Shown: piece by piece, positions 25,476-34,422 of the stretch
How the letters are laid out: the number at the start of each line of letters is the position of its first letter
How positions within the stretch are numbered: the first letter of the stretch is position 1
Position numbers and translations under genes: made by a program
Notes under the pieces: generated by a model
The model's input: only the letters and a program-made list of their open reading frames with translations
What the model was told of the DNA's origin: nothing
Databases searched by the model: none
Assembly (NCBI RefSeq): GCF_020991455.1
Contig: NZ_JAJMOX010000015.1
Coordinates: forward strand, 57,763-121,762
Origin: Flavobacterium sp. JAS
Lineage (GTDB): Bacteria; Bacteroidota; Bacteroidia; Flavobacteriales; Flavobacteriaceae
Direction of reading: 5' to 3'
Length of the DNA: 64,000 bases

Positions 25476-26610
25476 TACACTTACACTCGAGCGAATTGAT
25501 CAAGTTGTATCAATTGATTTATCTTATGAACTTAAAACTTATTTGTTTAATAAATTTTCGTTAAACGATGACTATGAGGTATCTACTATTGTCGAAGATG
25601 AGGGAATTCAATTTTGGAAAGAAACGATATTTAATTTTTCTGGCAGAAAAGACATCTTTGGCATATTAAAAGAATGTTATTCACAATTGAATTTTTTGAT
25701 TGAAAAAGAAAGAGATAAATTAGACCTCTATATCGATGTTGTTTTAAGAGGAAAAATGAATGATATAAAATTAGAGGATTATCAAAAATTAGAAGATTCA
25801 AAAAACATTAGTTTTGAAGTTCATGAAAGCATCGCAGGCAAAATCCCGGTTTTAATCATACCTCACAAAGAAGATTTTGTAAAAATAGTACGGTCTTTAG
25901 TCTATAAAAACAATCCGGTAGCCATTCCTTCATCAATGGGAGCCGTATTATTGAATGGTCTTAACAATTCGAAACGATTAAATATGATCAAAAAAAACTG
26001 GTTGCAAAATAATCCCTTAGGAGACTGGAACACAGAATTTTTAGACAATGTAATGCCCAATAAATCTTTATACAAAGATAAAATGATCATTTTAAGCACA
26101 AAACCTTACAGTGACGTAAAGGCGAATCAGTTAGGACTGACAGAGGATTTATGGAATTTATATTCAGTTTCTATTCGAAAAGAACATGAATTTACGCATT
26201 TGTATACGCTTAAAAAATACGGACAGGCCACCAATAATTTGCACGATGAGTTAATAGCCGATTACATTGGTATTATTAAAACAACATGGAATTATAATAA
26301 AATGTGGATGTTAACCTTTATGGGTTTAGAAAATTATCCTCATTATAGAGAAGGAGCCAGATTAGAAAATTATCTAAAAGACAGTAAATTATCTTCGGAT
26401 GATTTTAGACAATTGATTAAAATTGTAAAAAACGCTATCGAAAACATCGCTATTTTTGATAAATGTGTGGGAAAACTAAAATCGACTAGAGATCAAATGT
26501 GCAGAATAGATGCACTTTGCGAAATAGGATTAATCGATTTGGCATCTGCAAAAGGTGCCGAGTTATTGATTGAGATTTATTTTGAAAATTTTCATCGCGA
26601 ATTATTTTAA
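25468..26610 (+). CDS. unknown 380-residue protein with HExxH...ExxAD zincin motif
   Basis: I do not recognise a named family. The sequence carries HEFTH at residues 240-244, with catalytic E241. ELIAD follows at 261-265, so E261 is a plausible third zinc ligand: the gluzincin layout HExxH-x16-ExxAD. There is no signal peptide or membrane segment, so it is probably cytosolic. Residues 1-130 are charged and helical and may form a binding domain. It follows the NHLP-type peptide gene, and one reading is a peptidase that removes the leader or processes the peptide. A degenerate, non-proteolytic zincin fold is possible. A strong terminator follows. Confidence 0.65.
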   Translation: MNNTLTLERIDQVVSIDLSYELKTYLFNKFSLNDDYEVSTIVEDEGIQFWKETIFNFSGRKDIFGILKECYSQLNFLIEKERDKLDLYIDVVLRGKMNDIKLEDYQKLEDSKNISFEVHESIAGKIPVLIIPHKEDFVKIVRSLVYKNNPVAIPSSMGAVLLNGLNNSKRLNMIKKNWLQNNPLGDWNTEFLDNVMPNKSLYKDKMIILSTKPYSDVKANQLGLTEDLWNLYSVSIRKEHEFTHLYTLKKYGQATNNLHDELIADYIGIIKTTWNYNKMWMLTFMGLENYPHYREGARLENYLKDSKLSSDDFRQLIKIVKNAIENIAIFDKCVGKLKSTRDQMCRIDALCEIGLIDLASAKGAELLIEIYFENFHRELF

Positions 26611-26633
26611 ATCCTATTCTTTTAAAGATTTTA

Positions 26634-26667
26634 AAAAAGCTCATTTCTTAGGAAATGGGCTTTTTTT
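26634..26667 (+). terminator. intrinsic terminator of the peptide cluster
   Basis: Stem AAAAAGCTCATTTC (26634-26647) / GAAATGGGCTTTTT (from 26652) with one G-T pair and a TTAG loop, running into TTTTTTT. Placed 24 bp after the zincin-like gene. Confidence 0.9.
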
Positions 26668-27029
26668 AGTTTTTAATGCTTGGTAAATAAATCTCTTATT
26701 GATGAAAGAAATTATACAGGTAAAGAACTCAAAAAAAACAAATTCAATTTTACATTATAAATTATAAAAAAATAGAATATCATTATTAATGATGTTAAAT
26801 TTTTTAATATTCTTATTTTTAAAGCCTTAAATTACGGACTTCTCATCTATATTTATTCTTGATTTTTTATTTGATGATAGAGTGTATTTTGTTGATTATT
26901 AGCTTGTTGGATTGATTGAGGCCTTGTGTAAATCTTGATTTTTATCCCATCTTTTTTTAAACTTCTTTTTTAGGTCTAGTTTCGTTATGTCCTTTTTGTA
27001 GGAACTAACTATTTAAAAAACCTAAAACT
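26668..27029. other. intergenic, AT-rich
   Basis: Spacer before the GH87-like gene. Contains pyrimidine-rich tracts and should hold that gene's promoter. No exact TAnnTTTG box, repeat or RNA gene was identified. Confidence 0.4.
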
Positions 27030-29978
27030 ATGAGAAACAAATTACACACTATTTTTTTTAAAGGAGACAAATATTGCCACATCATGTGGATTTTTTTTAT
27101 CCTCTTAACCGCAAATTTGTATGCACAGCGAGGTTATTATGATGCACCGTACAAAAGATATGAAGCAAACTTAGGGCAATTGTCTAATGGCGCTACGGTT
27201 ACTTCAAAATCATACATTCAGTCAGATCTTCAATCGGAAGCGACAGATCAGCAGTGCATAAATATGTCTGCTACCAATGCTACAGTGCAATGGACACTTA
27301 CCGAAGCGGCGGACGGACTTGTAATTCGATATAGTGTTCCTGACGGGCAATCAGGTACTGTTGGCGTGTATAACGGAAGCACAAAAATTACAACACTAAC
27401 TTTGACTTCAACCTGGTCTTGGGAATATTTGTGGAGTAACGGAAATCCAAATAATAACGGAATTACAAATCAAAATCCAAGAATGCGATTTGATGAAGTG
27501 CGTTATAAACTTCCGGCTAAAATAGCCGCTTCGGGAACATTAAAATTGGTGAGAGAATCAGGGAATGTTTATGTGGATTTTGCAGAAATGGAACCAGTCG
27601 CTACAGCCGTTACAGCTCCGGCAGGCTCAGTGACTTATACCGGAAACGGAAGCGATCTTCAAACTTTTATTGATGCAAATGGCGGTAAAAAAATATTCGT
27701 TCCAAGTGGGGTTTATAACGTTAATAGAGAATTGTATTTTGGTGTTGCCAATACTTCACTAGTAGGTGCCGGAATGTGGTATACTCAAATTAATTTTACC
27801 AACACAAGCAGCTTAAATGGTGGATTGCGTGCTAATGCGGCAGGTATTTCATTTACGGATCTTTATTTAACAACAAATTCAGCATCCAGAAGTAATTCTT
27901 ATAAAGCTATAAATGGTGTTTTTACGTCTGCATCAACAGTAAGAAATATTTGGGCTGAACATTTTGAATGCGGCGCCTGGATTGCACAATATAATACCGG
28001 AGGTCCCGCAATTGCCGATGGATTTACGCTGTCTCATTGTCGTTTTAGAAATAATTATGCTGATGGAATAAATCTTTGCAAAGGAACTGCAAACTCTATT
28101 GTAGAGCATTGTAACTTTAGAAATAATGGCGATGATGATCAGGCAATCTGGTCTGCCGATGGACTGGAATGTATCAATAATACTTTTAGATATAATACGT
28201 CTGAAAACTGTTGGCGTGCCTGTGGTCTGGCGATTTATGGCGGAAAAAATAACAAAGCTTACAATTTGATTATAAAAGACAATTTAGAAGCGGGTATCAG
28301 AGTGAGTAATAATTTTCCGGGAGCACCATTTAACAATGATGGAATGCACGAAATTCACGATATTACCATAACAGCATGCGGAACTTTTAATGATACTTAT
28401 AATAATCCGGTTGCTGCGGTAGATATTTTTAGTGCTACTAATGCCGGAAGTCAGGTTAAAAATGTGCAGCTTTATAGTATTGACATTTTAGATTCAAGAA
28501 ACGATGCTATTTCTATTAGTAAACGATCCGGAGATGGTATTTATAATCTTTCGTTTAAGGACATTACAGTTAACGGAACTGGTAAAGAATATCCAAACAA
28601 TAATGCACTTAACAGAAATTGGGGCAGAGGATATTTTGTGCTTATAGCAGGTTCTCCAGCTGGAAACGGAACATATTGCAACATGAATTATTCCAATAGA
28701 GGCGGTAATGCAACAATAAATGAAGAAATCAGTGCAATTGGTACATTTTCGTGGACGCAAAGTTCTAACTGCTCTAGTACATCAGTTCCTGTTACAGGCG
28801 TAAGGGTTACACCTGCAACAGCTACTTTAGGCGTTGGAGCAACACAGCAATTAACCTCAACTGTTGCCCCGGCAAATGCGACCAACAAAACGGTGACTTA
28901 TAGTTCTAATAACACTGGTATTGCAACGGTAAACGGATCAGGTTTGGTTACTGCAATTGCTGCGGGATCAGCAACCATTACGGTGACAACTCAGGATGGT
29001 GCAAAAACTGCAACTGCTGTAATCACAGTAAGTTCATCAAATGTGGCGGTAACAAGTGTAAGTTTAAGTCCAACAACAGCGACTTTAAGCGTTGGTGGAA
29101 CACAACAATTGACACCAACAATTCTTCCGTCGAATGCAACGAACAAAGCGGTTAGTTATACTTCAAACAATACGGGCGTTGCAACGGTTAATACTTCAGG
29201 TTTAGTAACGGCAGTTGCTAACGGATCAGCAATAATTACAGTAACAACGGCTGACGGAAATAAAACGAGTACCGCTACAATTACGGTTAACACGGCAACT
29301 GGAAGTTACTTTACCATTAAAAACAAATGGACTAACAATTATTTGTATGATGCCGGTGCCAATGTAGGTTACGGCGCAACTGTTGCCAATAATAATTACA
29401 AATGGGAAAAAGTAGCTGTTGATGCCACTTATTTTATATTAAAAAACGTAGGTACGGGAGATGTAATGCATATTGAAAATTTGACAGGAGCGGTGCAATG
29501 TACTACTGCAGGATCTGATTGGTGGAGCGCACAATGGTCAACCGAGAATGTTGATGCTACATGGGTGCGAATTAAAAACAGATGGCAGACAGGGAACATG
29601 ATTCATATTGAAAATCTAAATGGTTCTGCTCAGTATGCAGGAGCCCAAAACAGTTGGGAAAGTGCTCAATGGCAATTTCAAACGGTTTCTACATCAAAAA
29701 AGATTAATGTTACAGAACCAGAAGTAACGGCGAAAAGTAATTCGTTGGTTAGTATTTATCCAAATCCTTCAATTGACAAAGAATTTAATATTGCTTTACC
29801 GGAATTAAAAGTGGGCGATACGGCAACAATAACAGTAACAGATAGCAACGGAAGAAAGGTTTTGGTAAAGAAACTCAATACGTCTGCAAAAGTTAATCAT
29901 GACTTGGCTTCTGGAATATATGTTGTTACAATAAGCTCTAATGATTTTAATGTTTCCAAAAAACTGATTGTTAAGTAA
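27030..29978 (+). CDS. GH87-like beta-helix glycanase with BIG2 domains and T9SS signal
   Basis: A 982-residue exported protein; signal peptide ends near residue 33 (LYAQ). A beta-sandwich module covers about 35-195. A right-handed beta-helix from about 200 to 580 (DLQTFIDANGGKKIFVPSGVYNV) has NYADGINLCKGTANSIVEHC and NFRNNGDDDQAIWS. These resemble GH87 alpha-1,3-glucanases, where clustered Asp residues catalyse. Two BIG2 immunoglobulin-like repeats lie at about 586-668 and 670-752, then a trefoil-like carbohydrate-binding module (about 757-890). A type A type IX sorting domain ends the protein (VSIYPNPSIDKEF to KKLIVK). It would be secreted and attack an external glucan. GH87 is the best guess; another polysaccharide-degrading beta-helix family is possible. 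Confidence 0.75.
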   Translation: MRNKLHTIFFKGDKYCHIMWIFFILLTANLYAQRGYYDAPYKRYEANLGQLSNGATVTSKSYIQSDLQSEATDQQCINMSATNATVQWTLTEAADGLVIRYSVPDGQSGTVGVYNGSTKITTLTLTSTWSWEYLWSNGNPNNNGITNQNPRMRFDEVRYKLPAKIAASGTLKLVRESGNVYVDFAEMEPVATAVTAPAGSVTYTGNGSDLQTFIDANGGKKIFVPSGVYNVNRELYFGVANTSLVGAGMWYTQINFTNTSSLNGGLRANAAGISFTDLYLTTNSASRSNSYKAINGVFTSASTVRNIWAEHFECGAWIAQYNTGGPAIADGFTLSHCRFRNNYADGINLCKGTANSIVEHCNFRNNGDDDQAIWSADGLECINNTFRYNTSENCWRACGLAIYGGKNNKAYNLIIKDNLEAGIRVSNNFPGAPFNNDGMHEIHDITITACGTFNDTYNNPVAAVDIFSATNAGSQVKNVQLYSIDILDSRNDAISISKRSGDGIYNLSFKDITVNGTGKEYPNNNALNRNWGRGYFVLIAGSPAGNGTYCNMNYSNRGGNATINEEISAIGTFSWTQSSNCSSTSVPVTGVRVTPATATLGVGATQQLTSTVAPANATNKTVTYSSNNTGIATVNGSGLVTAIAAGSATITVTTQDGAKTATAVITVSSSNVAVTSVSLSPTTATLSVGGTQQLTPTILPSNATNKAVSYTSNNTGVATVNTSGLVTAVANGSAIITVTTADGNKTSTATITVNTATGSYFTIKNKWTNNYLYDAGANVGYGATVANNNYKWEKVAVDATYFILKNVGTGDVMHIENLTGAVQCTTAGSDWWSAQWSTENVDATWVRIKNRWQTGNMIHIENLNGSAQYAGAQNSWESAQWQFQTVSTSKKINVTEPEVTAKSNSLVSIYPNPSIDKEFNIALPELKVGDTATITVTDSNGRKVLVKKLNTSAKVNHDLASGIYVVTISSNDFNVSKKLIVK

Positions 29979-30036
29979 TTTATTAAGATATGATGAAATA
30001 TAATATTCGGATTTTATATTGAAGATTATAAATTAA

Positions 30037-30068
30037 AAACCTCCAAAGTCATTTGATTTTGGAGGTTT
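30037..30068. terminator. bidirectional terminator between convergent genes
   Basis: Stem AAACCTCCAAA (30037-30047) / TTTGGAGGTTT (30058-30068), perfect, loop of 10. It lies between the GH87-like gene and the convergent gene at 30112. Confidence 0.8.
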
Positions 30069-30111
30069 CTTGATTTGGTATTCTTTTATAAGGATCAAAT
30101 ATTTAGAATGG

Positions 30112-30501
30112 TCATATTTGACTTGGATATTCTTTTAGCTCTTGCAATGTTTTCCAATCGATAGATTTAATTTCTTTTGCTTTTTGTTTGAGATTTTCAA
30201 TTCCCAGATTGGCTAACCAGGTTTCTACTTTTTCATCAATTTCAAAAAAATCAAAATTTACCGATTCTTTTGAATCTACTTTATCCCGAATTCCAATTGC
30301 AGGATAATATTGTCCTGAAAAGTTACAAAATGAGACCAGAAAAACCTCAATATCATCACGATCAATATTTAAAATAGTTGGAATTTTACCTCGAAGGTAT
30401 TCGAAACACGATACTATGAGATCATAATCCGAATTTAGTTGGTCATAAATATTGGGCTCAATTGACATAAAAGCTTTTCTGTTATTCTCCTTAAATTTCA
30501 T
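30112..30501 (-). CDS. hypothetical acidic protein, 129 residues
   Basis: I do not recognise the family. The protein is soluble, without signal peptide, and mixed alpha/beta. It has an acidic middle (NIDRDDIEVFLVSFCNFSGQ) and a helical C-terminus ending in SQI. Start at ATG 30501; it ends 134 bp from the convergent GH87-like gene and starts 56 bp after the methyltransferase stop, so the two may share a transcript. Confidence 0.6.
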   Translation of the reverse strand: MKFKENNRKAFMSIEPNIYDQLNSDYDLIVSCFEYLRGKIPTILNIDRDDIEVFLVSFCNFSGQYYPAIGIRDKVDSKESVNFDFFEIDEKVETWLANLGIENLKQKAKEIKSIDWKTLQELKEYPSQI

Positions 30502-30556
30502 ACTTATAATTTGTTCCCGTTTTCCTCGTTTTTTGTATTTTTCAAATAATCCATTT

Positions 30557-32164
30557 TTAATGACCTTTCAATAAATTGATACTAACCGTAGCAATATCAG
30601 CTTCAGGAAATCTTTTAAAAATTGATTTATCCGGAAACAATCCTGCCTCGGCAGCAACATTATTAAAGACATCTATTTCAACAATATACTGATCAGAAAA
30701 ACCATGGGTGGCATCGTAGGCTGTTGCAGGAGTTTTGCCTAAATTATTGGCAGCAAGTTTTGGATTTATGGTATGCAATTCAATCAAGAGTAAACCAAAT
30801 TTACGCACATACGGCGACCATCTTTGTAAATGTTCCAGAAGATTATCTTCAACAAGGTTGTTGCTGATTCTTTTTCCTCTGGAAGCAAATGCACCTGTAG
30901 ATTTACTGATTCGGTCTTGGTGAATGTGCTCCGGATCTTTCCAAATTCGATTGTGATCTAGAAAAGTCCTCACGTTAAGTAAATCTTTCAGATCAATATT
31001 ATAATTTTCTTTTAAGTCATCCGAGAGTAAATCCGGGCGTCCAATGTCTCCCCAGATTACTTTTGCCCAAATATCTGCTTTGATAAGATTAGCTCTGGTT
31101 ACTTTCAAGGCAGCTTGGTTATAATCGGCTCCAACCAGAAATAATGGATACTCATCGAGCATTTTTCCTCGTAAAGTTTGCCTGTCTATGACTTCAAAAA
31201 TATGTTGCAGAAAAGCACCATTACCGCAACCCATATCAAGGATTCCTTTTGGCTGCTCTTCAATTGGCAGGTTAAAAAGTTTAACGATAATTTCGTCTAC
31301 GACTTTAAAATAAGTGTCGTGAGCGCCACCGCTTCCCCAAACATTCATTTCGCGATCAACGTGAATTTCGTTTTCGCCATCAGCTATCATTCTTAATGCG
31401 GCTGGATCACCAAAAATTAATTCTTCAATTTTGGCAAATGTTGGTAAATAAGAAACTGTAACGCCATAAGCGCTGGCTCTTTTTGCGAAAAACAAACCGT
31501 CTTCAGTAAATTGATAATTGCCTTTTTTTTCCAGAAACCATCCAAGATGCACAAAAAAGTCTAGTATTTTTTTAAAATTTTCAGGAGATTTATGAAACTC
31601 TTCCGGCTTGAAAGAAGTCTCCATAAAATACTTGTGAAACATTCCTTTCATGGCCAAACGCACTATGGTTGGCCCAATTAAATAACCTTCTATATGTTTT
31701 AAAATCTGATCCTGAATTGTATTTGTCAGCGAATTATCAGAAGGTTTAATTCCGTAATTTTTTTTATATTTTTCAAAAATAACATTCAGTTTTTCAAACG
31801 GTTCATCTTCGAAAAGGCGTGAATGAAACTGAATCGAAAACTGAAGCAAATCAACAACATCTTCATAGAGATGAAACAATGAAAAGGCTATTGCTGTCTT
31901 TTCATTTACTGAAATCCTAATTTCCTGTGTATGATTATCGACTTCATAATCTAAAAAACCTTGAGAAGCCAAAATCCTCAAACCAACATTCAGATAGCCT
32001 TCATTTGCTTTAGAAGTAGTTGTAAGCTCTGTTAATTGTACTTGCTTTTTGTTTAGGATAAATTCTAAAACTGCTTTGTTTCTCAATGCTATTGCCACTG
32101 GCGCCACTGCTAAGCCGTCAAGATGTCTAAAAATGGAACCCCGGAGTTGTGATTTATCTGTCAT
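30557..32164 (-). CDS. class I SAM-dependent methyltransferase, 535 residues
   Basis: Residues 20-75 form a winged-helix-like region as in O-methyltransferases (LRNKAVLEFILNKKQ, GLRILASQGFLDYE). Residues about 100-300 are a mostly helical insert. Motif I of the SAM-binding Rossmann fold is ILDMGCGNGAFLQ (308-320), followed by FLVGADYNQAALKVTRANL (acidic residue of motif II region) and VIWGDIGRP. It is much longer than simple O-methyltransferases and resembles large stand-alone or polyketide-associated (AprA-like) methyltransferases, but no biosynthetic genes flank it. Substrate unknown. Confidence 0.75.
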   Translation of the reverse strand: MTDKSQLRGSIFRHLDGLAVAPVAIALRNKAVLEFILNKKQVQLTELTTTSKANEGYLNVGLRILASQGFLDYEVDNHTQEIRISVNEKTAIAFSLFHLYEDVVDLLQFSIQFHSRLFEDEPFEKLNVIFEKYKKNYGIKPSDNSLTNTIQDQILKHIEGYLIGPTIVRLAMKGMFHKYFMETSFKPEEFHKSPENFKKILDFFVHLGWFLEKKGNYQFTEDGLFFAKRASAYGVTVSYLPTFAKIEELIFGDPAALRMIADGENEIHVDREMNVWGSGGAHDTYFKVVDEIIVKLFNLPIEEQPKGILDMGCGNGAFLQHIFEVIDRQTLRGKMLDEYPLFLVGADYNQAALKVTRANLIKADIWAKVIWGDIGRPDLLSDDLKENYNIDLKDLLNVRTFLDHNRIWKDPEHIHQDRISKSTGAFASRGKRISNNLVEDNLLEHLQRWSPYVRKFGLLLIELHTINPKLAANNLGKTPATAYDATHGFSDQYIVEIDVFNNVAAEAGLFPDKSIFKRFPEADIATVSINLLKGH

Positions 32165-32307
32165 AAGAAAAGAATGATGGTTTGTTAAAAATAGTGATTT
32201 TTTTTTAACTTTTTTAGCTCAGGTGATATCTGTTTTATCACATTCGAATACTAAGATTTATCTATAACGGGTTATTAATACGGATCAAGAGTTGAAAGTC
32301 TACAATT

Positions 32308-32461
32308 TGTGCCTTTAGGTACTAAATATTGGTAGAAAACATCAATTAGGATGCATTTAGTGTGCCGTAGGTACACAACAAAACGATAATCATTGCGTAC
32401 CTACGGCACGCTAGCGAATTTGGAACTGAATGACTACCTATATTTAGTACCTAAAGGCACA
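32308..32461. repeat. nested-hairpin repeat element, copy B
   Basis: Outer 28-bp arms at 32308-32335 and 32434-32461 match inversely at 27 of 28 positions. Inner 19-bp arms at 32360-32378 and 32393-32411 match at 17 of 19. The family resemblance to copy A is close: the inner right arm repeats TGCGTACCTAYGGCACGC and both outer arms end in GGTAG/CTACC. It lies between the methyltransferase and DUF4377/META genes. Confidence 0.85.
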
Positions 32462-32501
32462 TTTCAAACCTTGATTAGCATCATTAACTATTTTATAAAA
32501 A

Positions 32502-32539
32502 AATAAGGCTCAACTTTAGTTAAAAAGTCGAGCCTTATT
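32502..32539 (-). terminator. intrinsic terminator of the DUF4377/META gene
   Basis: Arms AATAAGGCTCAACTTT (32502-32517) and AAAGTCGAGCCTTATT (32524-32539), one mismatch, loop of 6. On the minus strand the hairpin is followed by TTTTTT. It lies 50 bp after the stop codon. Confidence 0.85.
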
Positions 32540-32588
32540 ATTATAAAACAGGTGTGCCTATTTTAAGGCAGCATCTGTTTTTAAAGAT

Positions 32589-33623
32589 TTATTTCGAGAT
32601 TCCGAACATCATTACCAGTTTATCACCAAGGTAGAAATTCAATGTTTGTTCAGCAACATCAAAGCGTAAGTCATTATTACTTAAATAAGACAATATTTTT
32701 TGTTCGGTTTTATTAGCTTCTTTATCTAAACAAGCTCTTCTGGTAGATGCCATACCGCCAAATTTAATATGGTCATTATTGCTAACAGAGTATGTTCCGA
32801 AAAAGTTGTTGCAACCAGAGTTTCCATTAACTTTATTTCCTTTGCGATCAAATTTAATAAATGCTGATCCATAATCTTGCCCTACATTTTCAAGCATTAT
32901 TAGTTTCCAGTTATTTTTTTCAATAAAACTCCAAACATCATTTTGAGTAGGGATGGAGAATTCCATAATAGTTTTATTTTTCAGGTTTTTAAACTGAACC
33001 GTATTATTTTTCTTTACAATTTTAAATTTGTTGTCTTTCATAACATCAAGAAAATCCTGCTCTAATTTCATAGTTTCCTGATCACAAGCTTTTAGATTAC
33101 CAAAAGGCAAATTGGTCTGAATTTGATATTTTGAAGGAAGTTCGGTGTATTTTACATTGAAGTTATTACATCCGCTTTTTCCACTAATTGTTTGTGTATT
33201 TGAATCAATCGTGATATAAACATTCCCTGTATTGATCTTTTTACCATTTAAATTGGTTAATATCATTTTAGTATTATAAATTCCTTTAACAGAAGTCGCA
33301 GGCGTTTTAGAAACAATACTTTTTAAGGTGTATTTATAAGAAGAAGCATCTGCCGGAATACTACCTTGTTTTTTTGTTTTAACAACCATAATTTCATATC
33401 GGTTGTCTTTTTCAAAATTAAAACCTTCTATATGATGATAGAATAGTTGCCAATCTTTATCATTATTGTACTTTACCATTAAGCATTCCATAGGAGCAAC
33501 ACCCGTGCATGGCACTTTGTTTTCTTTGACAAACATTTTTAAAGTTTCCTGTCCATACGATAGTGTTGATAATAGAAATACCATAAAAACACCTACACTC
33601 TTAATTTTTCTCATTTTGTTCAT
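32589..33623 (-). CDS. DUF4377 / double META-domain exported protein
   Basis: A 344-residue protein with a signal peptide (about residues 1-24, FLLSTLSYGQ). Residues about 30-105 match DUF4377 (VPCTGVAPMECLMVK, WQLFYHHIEGFNFEKDN). Two META (HslJ-like) domains follow at about 112-215 and 225-340. Each has the SGCNNF or SGCNNFFGTY signature and a later cysteine (LKACDQET, RRACLDKE). META domains occur in envelope stress or heat-shock proteins, but their biochemical activity is unknown. No lipobox. Monocistronic. Confidence 0.8.
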   Translation of the reverse strand: MNKMRKIKSVGVFMVFLLSTLSYGQETLKMFVKENKVPCTGVAPMECLMVKYNNDKDWQLFYHHIEGFNFEKDNRYEIMVVKTKKQGSIPADASSYKYTLKSIVSKTPATSVKGIYNTKMILTNLNGKKINTGNVYITIDSNTQTISGKSGCNNFNVKYTELPSKYQIQTNLPFGNLKACDQETMKLEQDFLDVMKDNKFKIVKKNNTVQFKNLKNKTIMEFSIPTQNDVWSFIEKNNWKLIMLENVGQDYGSAFIKFDRKGNKVNGNSGCNNFFGTYSVSNNDHIKFGGMASTRRACLDKEANKTEQKILSYLSNNDLRFDVAEQTLNFYLGDKLVMMFGISK

Positions 33624-34422
33624 TTTTTAATACTTCTTGAAGTATTTGATTATTCAATTTTCTTTTCGTTTGCATTAACTGTGCCATTCAAAAAACAAAA
33701 TATTTTTTTGAGATAATTTTAACGTTGATGAAAAGCAAAATATAGGCATAAATCAGACTATAAACGATCTGTAATAATGTAGAAAAATGATCAGATTTCA
33801 GGCATTTATTCAATGAAAATGCGGCTTGTTTTATTAATAAGAGGTTTTGAAAATGCTTGCCACTTGGAGTCTGACCTCTCTAATTTAGAAAAATTCTTAC
33901 ACAATAGGAAATGTATAGGTTACTATTAACTGTCTTGTTTGTAGTAATTTAAGGTTTTACTAAAATTTTAATTAACATTTTTTTTGCAAAAAGAACAATT
34001 AAAATTTTCGGATTAATATTTTTAATATATTTTTGTTCTATCAAACTAGTAGAGTTTAAATTAGATTGATGCAAAAAAGAGTAAAGATTATCAAGAGTAT
34101 TTCATTTTTGAATAGATAAGAATCCTTTGGTAGCTTATTTCTTACGTTCACCTTTAAAAATTCTCCAATATTTAATTCTATATAAATTTTAATAAGATGG
34201 ATTCTTAGTTTCAAGGTTGAAATCGTGTAAAGACTAAATTCAAATAATAATAATCTAAAATAAAGTAAAAATGAAAAAACGAATGCATAGCTGATAAAAA
34301 AAAACCATTCCTGTTGCAGCAGAAATGGTGAAGCTTAAAGAAATTGTACATCTCTATAAGGAAAGCGAGAGTGGAGTGAATCCGTTTTCGGCTCACCTTA
34401 TTTATTAAACTAAAACAAAGTA
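33624..34422. other. long leader region upstream of the second SusC gene
   Basis: An 800-bp spacer between divergent genes. TATTTTTG at 34028-34035 is an exact TAnnTTTG box, which would give a leader of about 380 bases. Within it are an 8-codon ORF (34271-34294, MKKRMHS plus stop) and a C/G-richer folded stretch (34308-34332, CCATT/AATGG arms). A 27-codon ORF at 34325-34408 ends 14 bp before the SusC ATG. The stretch GTGAATCCG-TTTT-CGGCTCAC near 34376 can also pair. I could not match it to a known riboswitch class. Confidence 0.4.

Noticed and set aside
34325..34408. 27-codon ORF before SusC as a real gene or transposase remnant
   Set aside because: No family resemblance, no ribosome binding site seen and the length is within chance; kept only as part of the leader description.
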